The notes beneath the pieces were generated by a model. The model made no database searches and had not been told where the DNA came from. It saw nothing but the letters and a program-made list of their open reading frames with translations. The position numbers were made by a program, and so were the translations under genes. Of a stretch of DNA of 64,000 bases, positions 8,744-17,043 are shown piece by piece (the stretch's first letter is position 1; each line of letters opens with the position of its first letter). The DNA is from Pedobacter miscanthi (GTDB taxonomy: Bacteria; Bacteroidota; Bacteroidia; Sphingobacteriales; Sphingobacteriaceae). Location of the stretch: the NCBI RefSeq assembly GCF_003315595.1, contig NZ_QNQU01000006.1, positions 1 through 64,000 of the forward strand, read 5' to 3'.

Positions 8744-8803
8744 TAAATCAAAACGTGCAAACTTTATCAAATTAAATGATAAAACCTGCACGTTCAAAAT
8801 TTT
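8744..8803. repeat. 60-bp direct repeat, copy B (flanks zeta-like cassette)
   Basis: Same element as 7934-7993 (three mismatches). It lies between the zeta-like gene start and the stop of the DUF4199 gene. The palindromic arms AACGTGCA/TGCACGTT are conserved. Confidence 0.9.
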
Positions 8804-8813
8804 ATGCGAAGAA

Positions 8814-9419
8814 TTAAGCTTCTGTAGGGAAAGATTCTAATCTTACCGGTCTTTCTCTTTTAAAGATGGCTGCAAAAATCAGGGCAAATACAAAGATGAT
8901 CGAAATTCCGATGGTAATGTTCTTGAATACAGATTTAGCAGTAAATTCATTCTGCTTCGCAAACTGCTCATCCATTTTCGCACTTTCTTCGTTCAGTTTA
9001 TCTTCATCAACATTCTGGTTTTTCATAAAAACAAGTGTTCTTTCTTTGATGTGCTCCTGCATTCTTTCGGTAGATGTAGTATCGATTACTTTGGTATAAA
9101 TTAGATTTAAGCCAAATGAAACCAACCATCCTACAAAAAAAACAATGAAAATTGATTTCAGGGCCTGTTTAAATGTCCAGTAACCACCTATACTTTTACG
9201 GAGATTGATACATAAGAAAACTGAAACTATAATCGGAAAAACCACCAATAGAATTAAAGGATATACGATAACCATCACCATAAATGAATCAGCACCCTGA
9301 ATCAAAAACAATAAAGCTATACCTAAAATAAACATCGCGATGCCTAAAATCAGGCCATGCTTAAAAATTTCTTCATAAACCTTAGGTTTCTTTTCTTCCT
9401 GAAGTATTTGTTGTTCCAT
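8814..9419 (-). CDS. DUF4199 family membrane protein
   Basis: A 201-residue protein of the Bacteroidota-typical DUF4199 family, function unknown. It has a charged cytoplasmic N-terminus and hydrophobic segments near 25-42, 48-70, 88-108 and 163-185. A lysine- and glutamate-rich loop (about 115-160) lies between the third and fourth helix, as in the family. It is 12 bp downstream of the hypothetical gene 9432-10100 and probably shares its transcript. The genes that follow on the minus strand are the zeta-like cassette. Confidence 0.8.
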   Translation of the reverse strand: MEQQILQEEKKPKVYEEIFKHGLILGIAMFILGIALLFLIQGADSFMVMVIVYPLILLVVFPIIVSVFLCINLRKSIGGYWTFKQALKSIFIVFFVGWLVSFGLNLIYTKVIDTTSTERMQEHIKERTLVFMKNQNVDEDKLNEESAKMDEQFAKQNEFTAKSVFKNITIGISIIFVFALIFAAIFKRERPVRLESFPTEA

Positions 9420-9431
9420 GATAAAATTAAT

Positions 9432-10100
9432 TTAGTTATTAATTGTTGTAATTAATATATAAGTAGCAGAATCGAACGATTTGTTACTGCTAAACTGAAT
9501 TATTTCTTTTGTGGTTTCAGCACTTCCTTCTACATCAAGGAAAAAAGCCATAAAAGGCACAAATAATTCCTGCATTTCTTCGCTGATATTCAATTTTGCA
9601 GCAGTGGTGCAGATTTCTTTTATGCTGCTTTCTGCGAGCTGTTGGTTGCTGATCAGTTCTTCATAAATTTCAAATTCATCCTGAAATTCATCATCTTCTA
9701 CCAATAAAAATTCTTTCAGGAAATCGCCCAATTCAGGCTCAATATCTTCATCCTTACACTCTTTGATGTAAAGCAAAAGGTTTAAAAGCTCGGTTCCCCT
9801 ATCGATTGTTTCTTCTTCAATGTTTGCCCATTCGTCGCTTTCCAGGTAATCATCTTCCAATTTCTGCACATCGCTGCTAAAGAAATTCACCATTAATAAA
9901 TCGAAAAACACTTCACGCAGTTCTTCAAATTTCGGATAAGTATCGAAAACGGCATCAAAAGCTTCGGCTTTATCTAAAAAATTAACATCCAGCTCAAAAG
10001 CAGCCAGTAATTCTGTTTCGAAACTTTCAACATTAATGGCCGCAACTTCGGCATATTGGTTAATGGTGGCACTTAACGCTTTTTTTACTCTATTATCCAT
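9432..10100 (-). CDS. Acidic helical protein of unknown function
   Basis: Not recognised. The preferred start (MDNRVKKAL) gives 222 residues; an upstream in-frame ATG at 10139 would add 13 residues that look like leader sequence. The protein is strongly acidic, has no signal peptide or membrane segment, and appears almost entirely helical with repeated Asp/Glu-rich stretches. It precedes the DUF4199 gene by 12 bp. A cytoplasmic scaffold-like role is possible but unsupported. Confidence 0.7.
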   Translation of the reverse strand: MDNRVKKALSATINQYAEVAAINVESFETELLAAFELDVNFLDKAEAFDAVFDTYPKFEELREVFFDLLMVNFFSSDVQKLEDDYLESDEWANIEEETIDRGTELLNLLLYIKECKDEDIEPELGDFLKEFLLVEDDEFQDEFEIYEELISNQQLAESSIKEICTTAAKLNISEEMQELFVPFMAFFLDVEGSAETTKEIIQFSSNKSFDSATYILITTINN

Positions 10101-10149
10101 AGGATTAAGATTTTTAAGATTACAGGATTTTAAGATCATTACATCGATC

Positions 10150-10190
10150 CGTCATGCTGATCCGATAGCTATCGGATTTATTTCAGCATC
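10150..10190. repeat. Dispersed repeat, family C, copy 1
   Basis: CGTCATGCTGA followed by an inner palindrome CCGATAGCTATCGG and then TTATTTCAGCATC. The outer words recur at 39709-39774 between hisA and hisF. Confidence 0.65.
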
Positions 10191-10223
10191 TATATATAGT
10201 AATGGCAGTTAAGCTCTTTTCAA

Positions 10224-11480
10224 CTAACTCTCCGAATACTGATTATTATTATAAACCAACGTTACTTTACCAGTAAGCTCAGTTCCCAATAAAGGGCTGT
10301 TTGCCGACTTGGAAGGGTTGCTAGCTGCATTGTACAACCACTTTTCGGTCGGATTAAATACCGTAAAGTTGGCTTTGGCACCTTCTTCTATCATCGGAAT
10401 AGTTAAATTTAATAATTTACGTGGATTAATGGCTAATTTCTCGGCAATTAAAGCACTGTCTAACCCGGCTTTTAATAATAAGGGTAATACGGTTTGTAAA
10501 GCAATAATCCCGTAATGGGCAATTTCGAATTCTACATTTTTAAATTCAATTTCCTCGGGGCGGTGCTGCGAGGTAATGGCATCGATAGTGCCATCTTTTA
10601 AACCAGCAATTAAAGCTTTTACATCGGTTTTGCCACGTAATGGCGGTTTAACTTTATAATTGCTGTCGAAATCGTTTAAAAGCTCTTCAGTAAATACAAG
10701 GTGATGCGCGGTTACATCGCAAGAAACCTGTACACCATCTTTTTTTGCCTTGCGGATCAATGCTACAGCTCCTGCAGTCGAAATATTACTGATGTGGATT
10801 TTGGTTTCATTATAAGAAGCTAAGAAAATATCGCGTGCGATATGCATTTCTTCGGCCAGTGCAGGTAAACCTTTCATGCCCAAAAGCACAGAGTTTTTGC
10901 TCTCATTAATCTGCGATTTGCCTGCAATTGATTTATTTTCGGGGTAAACCATTAACAGTGCATCAAAACCTTTCGCATATTGTAAGGCACGGCTCATGAA
11001 ACCATCATCCTGCAAAGCTTTATCACCATCCGAAAAAGCCACTGCGCCGGCTTGTTGCATATCAAAAAGTTCAGCTAGTTCTTTTGCTTCGCGGTTCTGG
11101 CTAATGGCACCTACCGGCAAAACATCAACGAGGTTATTTTTTGCCCGGTTGATAATGTATTCTACTTGTGATTTCGACTGTACCACCGGACTGGTTTGTG
11201 GCAAAAGGGCAAGCCCCGTAAATCCACCAGCTTTTGCAGTTTCGGTAAGCGTTTGGATATCTTCCTTGGTTTCGAAACCAGGATCGCCAGCCACACAGTT
11301 TAAATCAAAAAAACCCGGTGTTAAAAAAGCACCCTGAGCATCGAAAATAGTTTCGTTTTTATCGGCAGTTAATTTACCTATGTTTTTAATTGTACCATTT
11401 TCTACCCTAACATCGCATTGTTGATTGTTAAATTTACTTTGCGGATCGGCAATGGTTACATTTTTAACCAGGAGATTCAT
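10224..11480 (-). CDS. Dihydroorotase-like protein, predicted inactive
   Basis: The 418-residue protein has the length and fold signature of class I dihydroorotase, which closes carbamoyl aspartate to dihydroorotate in pyrimidine synthesis. The catalytic residues are mostly replaced. The HxH pair of the DxHxH motif is N61 and V63, the third metal His is Tyr (179), the fourth is Asn (232), and the catalytic Asp of the TDH motif is Gln (305). D151, H229 and the AHHL segment at 259-261 remain. It therefore resembles the noncatalytic dihydroorotase-like subunits known to support aspartate carbamoyltransferase in some bacteria. Its start overlaps the upstream BatA-type gene by 4 bp. Confidence 0.88.
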   Translation of the reverse strand: MNLLVKNVTIADPQSKFNNQQCDVRVENGTIKNIGKLTADKNETIFDAQGAFLTPGFFDLNCVAGDPGFETKEDIQTLTETAKAGGFTGLALLPQTSPVVQSKSQVEYIINRAKNNLVDVLPVGAISQNREAKELAELFDMQQAGAVAFSDGDKALQDDGFMSRALQYAKGFDALLMVYPENKSIAGKSQINESKNSVLLGMKGLPALAEEMHIARDIFLASYNETKIHISNISTAGAVALIRKAKKDGVQVSCDVTAHHLVFTEELLNDFDSNYKVKPPLRGKTDVKALIAGLKDGTIDAITSQHRPEEIEFKNVEFEIAHYGIIALQTVLPLLLKAGLDSALIAEKLAINPRKLLNLTIPMIEEGAKANFTVFNPTEKWLYNAASNPSKSANSPLLGTELTGKVTLVYNNNQYSES

Positions 11481-13516
11481 ATTGTTCTTTTTGTGTTGTT
11501 AAAAAATCGGATGAGCAAAATTTCTGCTGCAATAAAAATCAGCGACAAAATTAGGCAAAGTTTCCATAATGTCTGCCCGATTTTATTAGCGCCGGCAATT
11601 AATTTAACGGCATCTTTATCAGTATCAAATATTTTAAGGTTGCTTTTACCGGCCAATTGTTCGAGTTCTGCTTTGCTCAAATAATGCATATCAGATTCTG
11701 TACGGCCGTTGTTGAAACTGTAAACGGCAAGTAAGGAATCAGCAAGTTTTAAATTATAAAAACCTACATTTTTAACCTGATCGGCAATATAGATCAGGGT
11801 TTTACCATCTGCCTGACGGATTTCGGGAATGGCCTCAAAATGATCGGCTGTAATTTTTAAGGTCTGGTTTTTACCTAAGGCAATCTTTTTACTGGCTAAT
11901 GCATTATCATTGCCAAGGTTGTAATACAAAGGGGCTTCATTTCCACCACTCAAAGCAACACGGTAAATTAAGGGTACAAAAACCGGATGACGGGCCAGAT
12001 TACAATCATTTGCATTTAAACCGGAAGCAGATAAGTATACCTGCCCATTACCAATTCCATATTTGGAGAAAAATGATTTTCTACCTGGAAGGGTCATAAT
12101 ATCTACTTTATTGGAAGTGTTGCTTTCTACAAAAGAATAATAACGTGCAACTGCAGGGAGATCGAGGTTTTTAGGAATTTCCTCGAAAACAGTTTTAAAA
12201 ATAGGATTTTGAAGGTCAATCTGGTCTACTTTTGTTGCAGTAGTGTTTATCGACTGAATGGCTGGTAACGATAATCCAGCTAAAAACGAATTATAAGTTT
12301 GAATATCGGCATCAAGATCAGGAAAAAGCACTACGGTTCCGCCTGCATTGAGATAGGTTTTAAGTTGCTGTGCCAAACCTGTTGAAGGATTTTTTAATCC
12401 ATTTAATACAATCAGGCCATAATTAGCGAAACTGCTATAATTTACATTGCTTTCGGAATTTTCAGTAAGTTTATAATAGTTATCAGCTGCAAATAAGGCT
12501 TTAATATAATTGCCGGCATTTGGTCCGTTGATGCTTAAAACCGGAAAACTTTCGTCTACTTTAAAGCTGAAAGAAAGCGTATCATCAAAAGTTACCGGAA
12601 AATCTTTAATGGTAATTATTCCCTTCTGCCATCCGGCGGTGAGTCCGGAGAAGTTTAAAGTATCTTTTACCGTTTTTCCTGCAGGAATGGTTACTGCACC
12701 CAAACCTTTCTGCTGATTGTTGATGCTTAATTTTAAGGGGATATTTTTAGCTTCTTCTTCCGAATAATTCTTTAACTGCACCACTAAACGCTCATTTGCC
12801 CCTGGCTGATGATTTGGCGAAAGTACCCAAACGCTATCAACGGCCACATTGGGCAAAGTAGTGGCATTAAGTTTCAAAAATGAATATTGAATATCGATCT
12901 TGGTTTCGAGTTTATTAGTGGTGGAGATATTTTTCTGAAAATCAGAAATCAAAAAACTGTATTTGTTTCCTGCTCCGGTTAAAATATTGCCCTGTCTGTT
13001 TAATACCTGCTGGAGATTGCGGTTGGCTGCAGAGATTTTTACATCATCAAGTGCTTTTAAAAAATCTTCCTCGTTTAATAAACGCTGGTGTTTTCCTTCA
13101 AAATCGTTTGTTAAAAGCTGAAAGCGATCGTTAATACCGAAACCTTTAACCAGCTCTTTCGCCCTGCGTTTGGCTTCATCGAGCAGATTGCCATCTTTAT
13201 TTATGGCCTCCATGCTGTAAGAGTTATCGATATAAACGCTTACCACATTAGTTACAGCAGAAGTTTTTTGATTGTGATCTGGAATATAAGGCTGGGCAAA
13301 AGCAAGTACCAAAAAGATAATTACCAAAATCCGCGAGAGTAAAATAAGCAGGTTTTTAAGCTTTTCTTTTGATGAATTTTGCTGTTCTACTTCTTTTAAA
13401 AGCTGAACATTGGAGAAATAAACCTTTTTAAATTTCCTGAAATTGAATAAATGGATAATAACCGGAATGGCGACCGATATTAGTGCAAAAAGAAAGCCCG
13501 GATAAAGGAAATTCAT
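11477..13516 (-). CDS. BatA-domain / vWA membrane protein
   Basis: The 679-residue protein begins with the aerotolerance BatA N-terminal domain (two helices at about 5-25 and 57-78, with IPVIIHLFNFRKFKK between them). A vWA-like domain starting near YIDNSYSM (about residue 98) keeps a DxSxS MIDAS motif. A long periplasmic beta-rich middle part and a C-terminal membrane helix near 650-672 follow. Such proteins are common in Bacteroidota and their function is poorly known. The gene overlaps the dihydroorotase-like gene by 4 bp (ATGA), so the two are coupled. Confidence 0.85.
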   Translation of the reverse strand: MNFLYPGFLFALISVAIPVIIHLFNFRKFKKVYFSNVQLLKEVEQQNSSKEKLKNLLILLSRILVIIFLVLAFAQPYIPDHNQKTSAVTNVVSVYIDNSYSMEAINKDGNLLDEAKRRAKELVKGFGINDRFQLLTNDFEGKHQRLLNEEDFLKALDDVKISAANRNLQQVLNRQGNILTGAGNKYSFLISDFQKNISTTNKLETKIDIQYSFLKLNATTLPNVAVDSVWVLSPNHQPGANERLVVQLKNYSEEEAKNIPLKLSINNQQKGLGAVTIPAGKTVKDTLNFSGLTAGWQKGIITIKDFPVTFDDTLSFSFKVDESFPVLSINGPNAGNYIKALFAADNYYKLTENSESNVNYSSFANYGLIVLNGLKNPSTGLAQQLKTYLNAGGTVVLFPDLDADIQTYNSFLAGLSLPAIQSINTTATKVDQIDLQNPIFKTVFEEIPKNLDLPAVARYYSFVESNTSNKVDIMTLPGRKSFFSKYGIGNGQVYLSASGLNANDCNLARHPVFVPLIYRVALSGGNEAPLYYNLGNDNALASKKIALGKNQTLKITADHFEAIPEIRQADGKTLIYIADQVKNVGFYNLKLADSLLAVYSFNNGRTESDMHYLSKAELEQLAGKSNLKIFDTDKDAVKLIAGANKIGQTLWKLCLILSLIFIAAEILLIRFFNNTKRTI

Positions 13517-13643
13517 TAAAAACCAAAGATAGAAAAATTATGGAATTGGGTATAACATTCCTTATTTATTATTATCAATGTTACTTTGATTTTGAAAAGC
13601 AGTAATTTTAAACGATAAGACAATGACAAACTATTTGGTATAC

Positions 13644-13916
13644 CTATTTATCATCATAATGGCCAGCAGCGGATAAGACCAATACATTCACTGTTTCACC
13701 ATTTATTTGATAAACCAAACGATGTTTTTGCGTTATCCTCCTGGAATACAAACCAGAGAGATTATATTTTTTTAGTTCTGGTTTACCAGTGCCAGTGGTG
13801 GGATGCTCTATAAGTTCCAATAATAATTTCTGGACCTTTTTATACGCATTTTGATCAGTCTTCTTTAGCCATTTAAGATCCTCTATTGCGGAGGATGTAA
13901 ACTCCAGACTATACAT
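13644..13916 (-). CDS. yoeB: YoeB/Txe-family mRNA interferase toxin
   Basis: A 90-residue toxin that by homology binds the ribosome and cleaves mRNA in the A site. The catalytic residues of YoeB are all visible: E47 (GKPE), R66 (KHRLVY) and the C-terminal H86-Y87 pair. The SRRITQKHRLVY motif is characteristic. Its ATG overlaps the antitoxin stop by one base (TAATG), the usual coupling in such modules. Expression is probably controlled by the palindrome upstream of the antitoxin. All key residues are intact, so it should be active. Confidence 0.93.
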   Translation of the reverse strand: MYSLEFTSSAIEDLKWLKKTDQNAYKKVQKLLLELIEHPTTGTGKPELKKYNLSGLYSRRITQKHRLVYQINGETVNVLVLSAAGHYDDK

Positions 13917-14170
13917 TATAGATCTTTAAGAAATTCTACTAAAGCATCTTTTCCAGTAACTTTGGTAACTTCTCCATCTTTTGCCTGCAAAAGTGATTTT
14001 TCAATCTTTTCGATCATCTCCTTTGAAAAATAGATATCATCATTGGTGATTGGTGTGATCGAATATGCCTTATTTTTCCCTCTCTGAACAATAATCTGTT
14101 CCCCACTATCAGCCATGTCCATATATTCGGCTTGTTTTTCCCTGAATTCTCTACTGCTTACTATTAACAT
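13916..14170 (-). CDS. yefM: YefM/Phd-family antitoxin
   Basis: The antitoxin partner of the YoeB-like toxin binds DNA with its N-terminal Phd fold and the toxin with its acidic C-terminus. The preferred start MLIVSSREFREKQ gives 84 residues. The ATG at 14203 would add 11 residues but would place the operator palindrome (14186-14202) inside the gene, so it is rejected. An IIVQRGKNKAYSI stretch near residues 26-38 is typical. The C-terminus (LVEFLKDL) ends in the TAATG overlap with the toxin. Confidence 0.9.
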   Translation of the reverse strand: MLIVSSREFREKQAEYMDMADSGEQIIVQRGKNKAYSITPITNDDIYFSKEMIEKIEKSLLQAKDGEVTKVTGKDALVEFLKDL

Positions 14171-14185
14171 AATTCCCAAATTTAA

Positions 14186-14202
14186 TGTACCATAATGGTA
14201 CA
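14186..14202 (-). promoter_or_regulatory. yefM-yoeB operator palindrome
   Basis: TGTACCATAATGGTACA is a perfect 8-bp inverted repeat around one central base. It lies 16-32 bp upstream of the antitoxin start and overlaps the -7 element by two bases. The E. coli YefM operator is also built on TGTACA-type palindromes, which supports autoregulation here. Confidence 0.75.
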
Positions 14203-14231
14203 AATATAGAGATTATATATTTGTGCATCAA
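14201..14231 (-). promoter_or_regulatory. Promoter of yefM-yoeB
   Basis: On the minus strand a TATATTTG element (14208-14201) matches the Bacteroidota TAnnTTTG -7 consensus. A TTG (14231-14229) lies 20 bp upstream, within the usual spacing. The operator begins at the end of the -7 element. Confidence 0.65.
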
Positions 14232-14363
14232 CTTAAGTGTTTATCAATAAGATTATATTTTCGCATTATATTACATAAAACTTAACACCGCAGATATTAA
14301 TTCCGCAGAAGACTTACGTAGTTATCGGCTGCGTTGCATTTTAGTACTATACTTGGGTTAAAC

Positions 14364-14447
14364 CATCCTCTGGACGTAAACGCATTGGAGTGGAGAAATC
14401 TGCCTAGATAGATCTCTCGGCTATGTTACACTCCGCTCGAGATGACA
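14364..14447. repeat. Dispersed palindromic repeat, family A, degenerate copy
   Basis: Matches the family A layout (ACGCATTGGAGTGGAGA, AGATAGATCTCTCG, ACTCCGCTCGAGATGACA) but its left end is eroded. Confidence 0.7.
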
Positions 14448-14483
14448 TATTATAGAATAAAATCGCCGTTTCGGGAAGGTAGT

Positions 14484-14534
14484 GATCGTTGTAAGATTGC
14501 TTCGCCGGCTGAAAAAGCCTTTTCGCAATGACGA
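14484..14534. repeat. Dispersed repeat, family B, copy 1
   Basis: Built from GATCGTTGTAAGATTGCTTCG, then a small inner hairpin (GGCTGAAAAAGCC), then TTCGCAATGACGA. Similar elements lie at 19691-19734 and 39791-39833. Confidence 0.75.
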
Positions 14535-14545
14535 CTTTTTTGTTA

Positions 14546-14950
14546 TTAATAACTAAACCCCGGAAATTCGATATTTACAATTTTCCAGCTACCATTACAA
14601 AGCGCGAAATAAAGTTTAAAAGGTCCGCTTATAATTTTTAATTGTTTTTGAATAACATCCCGGTAACCTGCAACACCTTCAACGAAACCCATTCCTTTAC
14701 CATCATCAAACAATTCGAAGTTGACATCGATAATATCATATCTGCCACCAACATACTCATCAGATTGCCCGAAAATGCCTTTTAATCTACCAATAACTAC
14801 ATCTTTACCAATAATTTTATTTCCTGGCAGGATAAAAAAATCATTCAGCTCATTGGTAATAGTCTTAGACTGCTTAAACCATGAGTTTATAAATCTGATA
14901 GCACTATTTACAATATCGGCCTGATGGTTAAAAGTAGGTGTTTCCTGCAT
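14546..14950 (-). CDS. NTF2/SnoaL-like hypothetical protein
   Basis: The 134-residue protein has one or two N-terminal helices (NSAIRFINSWFKQ), a KDVVIGRLKGIF segment and several C-terminal beta strands ending in FALCNGSWKIVNIEFPGF. The pattern fits the NTF2/SnoaL cone fold, which hosts small-molecule binding or enzyme activity, but no catalytic residues can be assigned. It lies alone between repeats, with a MITE-like element just upstream of its start. Confidence 0.6.
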   Translation of the reverse strand: MQETPTFNHQADIVNSAIRFINSWFKQSKTITNELNDFFILPGNKIIGKDVVIGRLKGIFGQSDEYVGGRYDIIDVNFELFDDGKGMGFVEGVAGYRDVIQKQLKIISGPFKLYFALCNGSWKIVNIEFPGFSY

Positions 14951-14972
14951 TTTCTGGGTATCATTTTATTAA

Positions 14973-15086
14973 TTGAGACTGTATCATAAAAATTTTAAAC
15001 GTGTCACGTTGAGTTTGTCGAAATGCTTTATTATGGCCCTTCGGCAGGCTCAGTATGACAATCCGATATTGATGATACAGTCTCAA
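14973..15086. mobile_element. 114-bp MITE-like element with perfect 15-bp inverted ends
   Basis: Terminal inverted repeats TTGAGACTGTATCAT (14973-14987) and ATGATACAGTCTCAA (15072-15086) are perfect. Inside is a second, imperfect inverted pair (GTCACGTTGAGTTTGTCGAA at 15001 against TTCGGCAGGCTCAGTATGAC). No coding capacity and no clear target duplication are seen. It lies between the NTF2-like gene and the NAMPT-like gene. Confidence 0.7.
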
Positions 15087-15099
15087 AATCCTGGCGAAG

Positions 15100-16557
15100 T
15101 TAACTATTCTTTAGCCTTTCTCTAATTTCGGCGAGAGAATAATCGATCAGTAGCTTTCCATCCCTGAAAACTTCTTTCAATTCGCCTTGTGCTTCTTCTT
15201 CCCAGGTACATTGATCTTTCAGTTCGTAATCGCCTTTGGCATTTTTAAAAATCTGCAATAAACCTTTAGCCGATTTTTTGGTGCCATCGTCGGTAATGGG
15301 ATCTTTAAATATCTCGCGACCAACGCCATCTACCTCACCATAAGTGGCTTTCATGGCAAAACCAAAGGTATCGCGCGTATTGTACTGATAAGTGAAAGAA
15401 CCAATACCAAAAACCACGTTGGTTGAAGCAAAGCCTTTGGCTTTTAAACGTTCGCAGATCCGTGTAGCCCTTTCGGTAGTGATGCTATCACCGTAAATCG
15501 CGCCAATCTGTGGCACCAGTTCTTTAAAACCTTTATCATTGATTTTTCCACCAAAAACATCCCAAAGCAGCTCGATCACTCCTTTTTTCTCATTTTCGTT
15601 TTTGCCGTCCGGATTTCCGCAGATGATATCAACCGGATCGCCAGAATCAGGCCTGATTACCACTTTACCCGGCCTGGCGATGATATCATCTTTTAAAACA
15701 GGCAGGTATTCGGTTAACACTTTCCATAAATCCCAGGTATCGGAAACGATCGATACAATTCCTTTTGGATAAACTTCGAGGATCAGGCGTTTAAAAGTTT
15801 CGAGCTCGCCAGTATTGGTTCCCATGCACATTACCGAGTGTTCTGTAGCGGCTACAGAGCCACCGATCAGCTCTTTATCAGAATCGGCTTTGTAATATTC
15901 TTCCAGAAAATCAATTGCAGGGATGGTATCGGTTCCGGTGAAACTCAATAAATGCCCAGCGGCCGAAGTTACCGCAGCTTCTATTCCACCCATACCGCGC
16001 ATCGAGAAATCGTGTCCCTGCCAATCTACAAACTCGGGCACTGAAGAGGTTTCAGCTGCATATTTATCCAGGATGGTACGATATTGTTTTGCAATGGTAG
16101 CCGAATTACATGGCAACCAAACCACTGCCGAAAGCAATGTTTCGAAATAGTTGGTCAGCCAGAAAAACTCTGGTTTGGTATTGTACATGGTGAACATCGG
16201 CACACGCAATGGTACTTCTGCCCCTTCGGGGAGTGATTTAAAAACCATGGGTATATAACCCAGATCATGCAAATCGGCAATGTGCTGTGTGCCTACGAGG
16301 TTTTCGCCAAGGTAATTATTGATCCTGCGGGCATATTTCCTTAAAATTTCTTCTTTAGGCTGTTTGAAGAAATTCTGGTTAAAATCTTCGATAATGTATT
16401 TTTTGATAAAGTACTGCAATCCAAAAAGCACTACATGGTTTACATTTTCGAGCCTGCTTTTTCTGGGCGTCCAGTTAGAATAAACCAGTGTGGTATTTTC
16501 AGGGTACTGTCTGCGGTGGTCAACTTTATAACCGTCTGTTAATAATAATGGATTCAT
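15100..16557 (-). CDS. nadV: Nicotinamide phosphoribosyltransferase-like enzyme (NadV or Namat)
   Basis: The 485-residue protein is homologous to NAMPT/NadV, which makes NMN from nicotinamide and PRPP. The N-terminus LLLTDGYKVDHRRQYP matches the family. A VDWQGHDFSMRGMGG stretch (178-191) contains D183 at the place of the nicotinamide-specificity Asp of NAMPT. GTDT lies at 208-211 and ATEH ends at H240, which aligns with the NAMPT His that is phosphorylated. It is the last gene of the NAD/ADP-ribose cluster, 12 bp after a macrodomain gene. Because a PRPP-synthetase-like gene is in the same cluster, it may instead join nicotinamide to ADP-ribose pyrophosphate, as in the phage NARP1 route. Sequence alone cannot separate these. 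Confidence 0.9.
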   Translation of the reverse strand: MNPLLLTDGYKVDHRRQYPENTTLVYSNWTPRKSRLENVNHVVLFGLQYFIKKYIIEDFNQNFFKQPKEEILRKYARRINNYLGENLVGTQHIADLHDLGYIPMVFKSLPEGAEVPLRVPMFTMYNTKPEFFWLTNYFETLLSAVVWLPCNSATIAKQYRTILDKYAAETSSVPEFVDWQGHDFSMRGMGGIEAAVTSAAGHLLSFTGTDTIPAIDFLEEYYKADSDKELIGGSVAATEHSVMCMGTNTGELETFKRLILEVYPKGIVSIVSDTWDLWKVLTEYLPVLKDDIIARPGKVVIRPDSGDPVDIICGNPDGKNENEKKGVIELLWDVFGGKINDKGFKELVPQIGAIYGDSITTERATRICERLKAKGFASTNVVFGIGSFTYQYNTRDTFGFAMKATYGEVDGVGREIFKDPITDDGTKKSAKGLLQIFKNAKGDYELKDQCTWEEEAQGELKEVFRDGKLLIDYSLAEIRERLKNS

Positions 16558-16569
16558 AGGATTTATCTT

Positions 16570-17040
16570 TTAAAAATCGTAAACTGTTGTATTAATATCT
16601 TTATTTAAAATCGTTTCTATTATGAGTGGCTCAATTATTTCCCACTTTCCTCCTGCTAAACCACATCCTATCCTTGGCATATGTATGGAAGCATTAATAT
16701 CTATTGCAAAATCTGCAACCTTTTTTAACGCTTCGTTAACTGCATCATATCTTATTGGTGAATTACCATTTTCATCTTTATTTATTTTATGCTGACCAAT
16801 TAAATTAGCTATCCATAAATCTTCTTCAACCTGTACAAACTGAACTTCACCAAGATTAAAGTTATTTTTAGATTGATACCAAGCGCGGTATTCACTTTTG
16901 GGAGCTTTCCATTTTTTCGAAATGGCTAGTACAAAACCCTTTCCCCATCCACCAATATCGTTACAGATATGAACAATTATTTTATTTCCGGTAGTTGAAG
17001 GATTAGTTGCATCACCTTTTTTATATTCAATGTTTTTCAT
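16570..17040 (-). CDS. Macrodomain protein, Poa1/OARD1-like
   Basis: The 156-residue single-domain macro protein binds ADP-ribose or its derivatives. The IIVHICNDIGGWGKGFVLAI stretch (about 24-43) and the HMPRIGCGLAGGKWEII stretch (about 119-135) are the two ADP-ribose loops of the Poa1p/OARD1 type. Members of that type remove phosphate from ADP-ribose 1''-phosphate or hydrolyse acyl-ADP-ribose. It lies 3 bp after a phosphatase gene and 12 bp before the NAMPT-like gene. A role in recycling the Tpt1 by-product is likely from context. Confidence 0.85.
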   Translation of the reverse strand: MKNIEYKKGDATNPSTTGNKIIVHICNDIGGWGKGFVLAISKKWKAPKSEYRAWYQSKNNFNLGEVQFVQVEEDLWIANLIGQHKINKDENGNSPIRYDAVNEALKKVADFAIDINASIHMPRIGCGLAGGKWEIIEPLIIETILNKDINTTVYDF

Positions 17041-17043
17041 GTT

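Larger units (their letters stand above)
14204..14545. other. Intergenic region with two dispersed repeats
   Basis: This 342-bp gap holds the yefM promoter at its left edge, a degenerate family A repeat (14364-14447) and a family B repeat (14484-14534). No reading frame in it is convincing. Confidence 0.7.

Noticed and set aside
9432..10139. Longer start for the acidic hypothetical protein
   Set aside because: The extra 13 residues look like translated leader sequence, so MDNRVKK at 10100 was preferred.
14186..14202. CRISPR or integration-site reading of the short palindrome
   Set aside because: It occurs once and fits an antitoxin operator by place and shape. No arrays with regular spacers were seen anywhere in the window.
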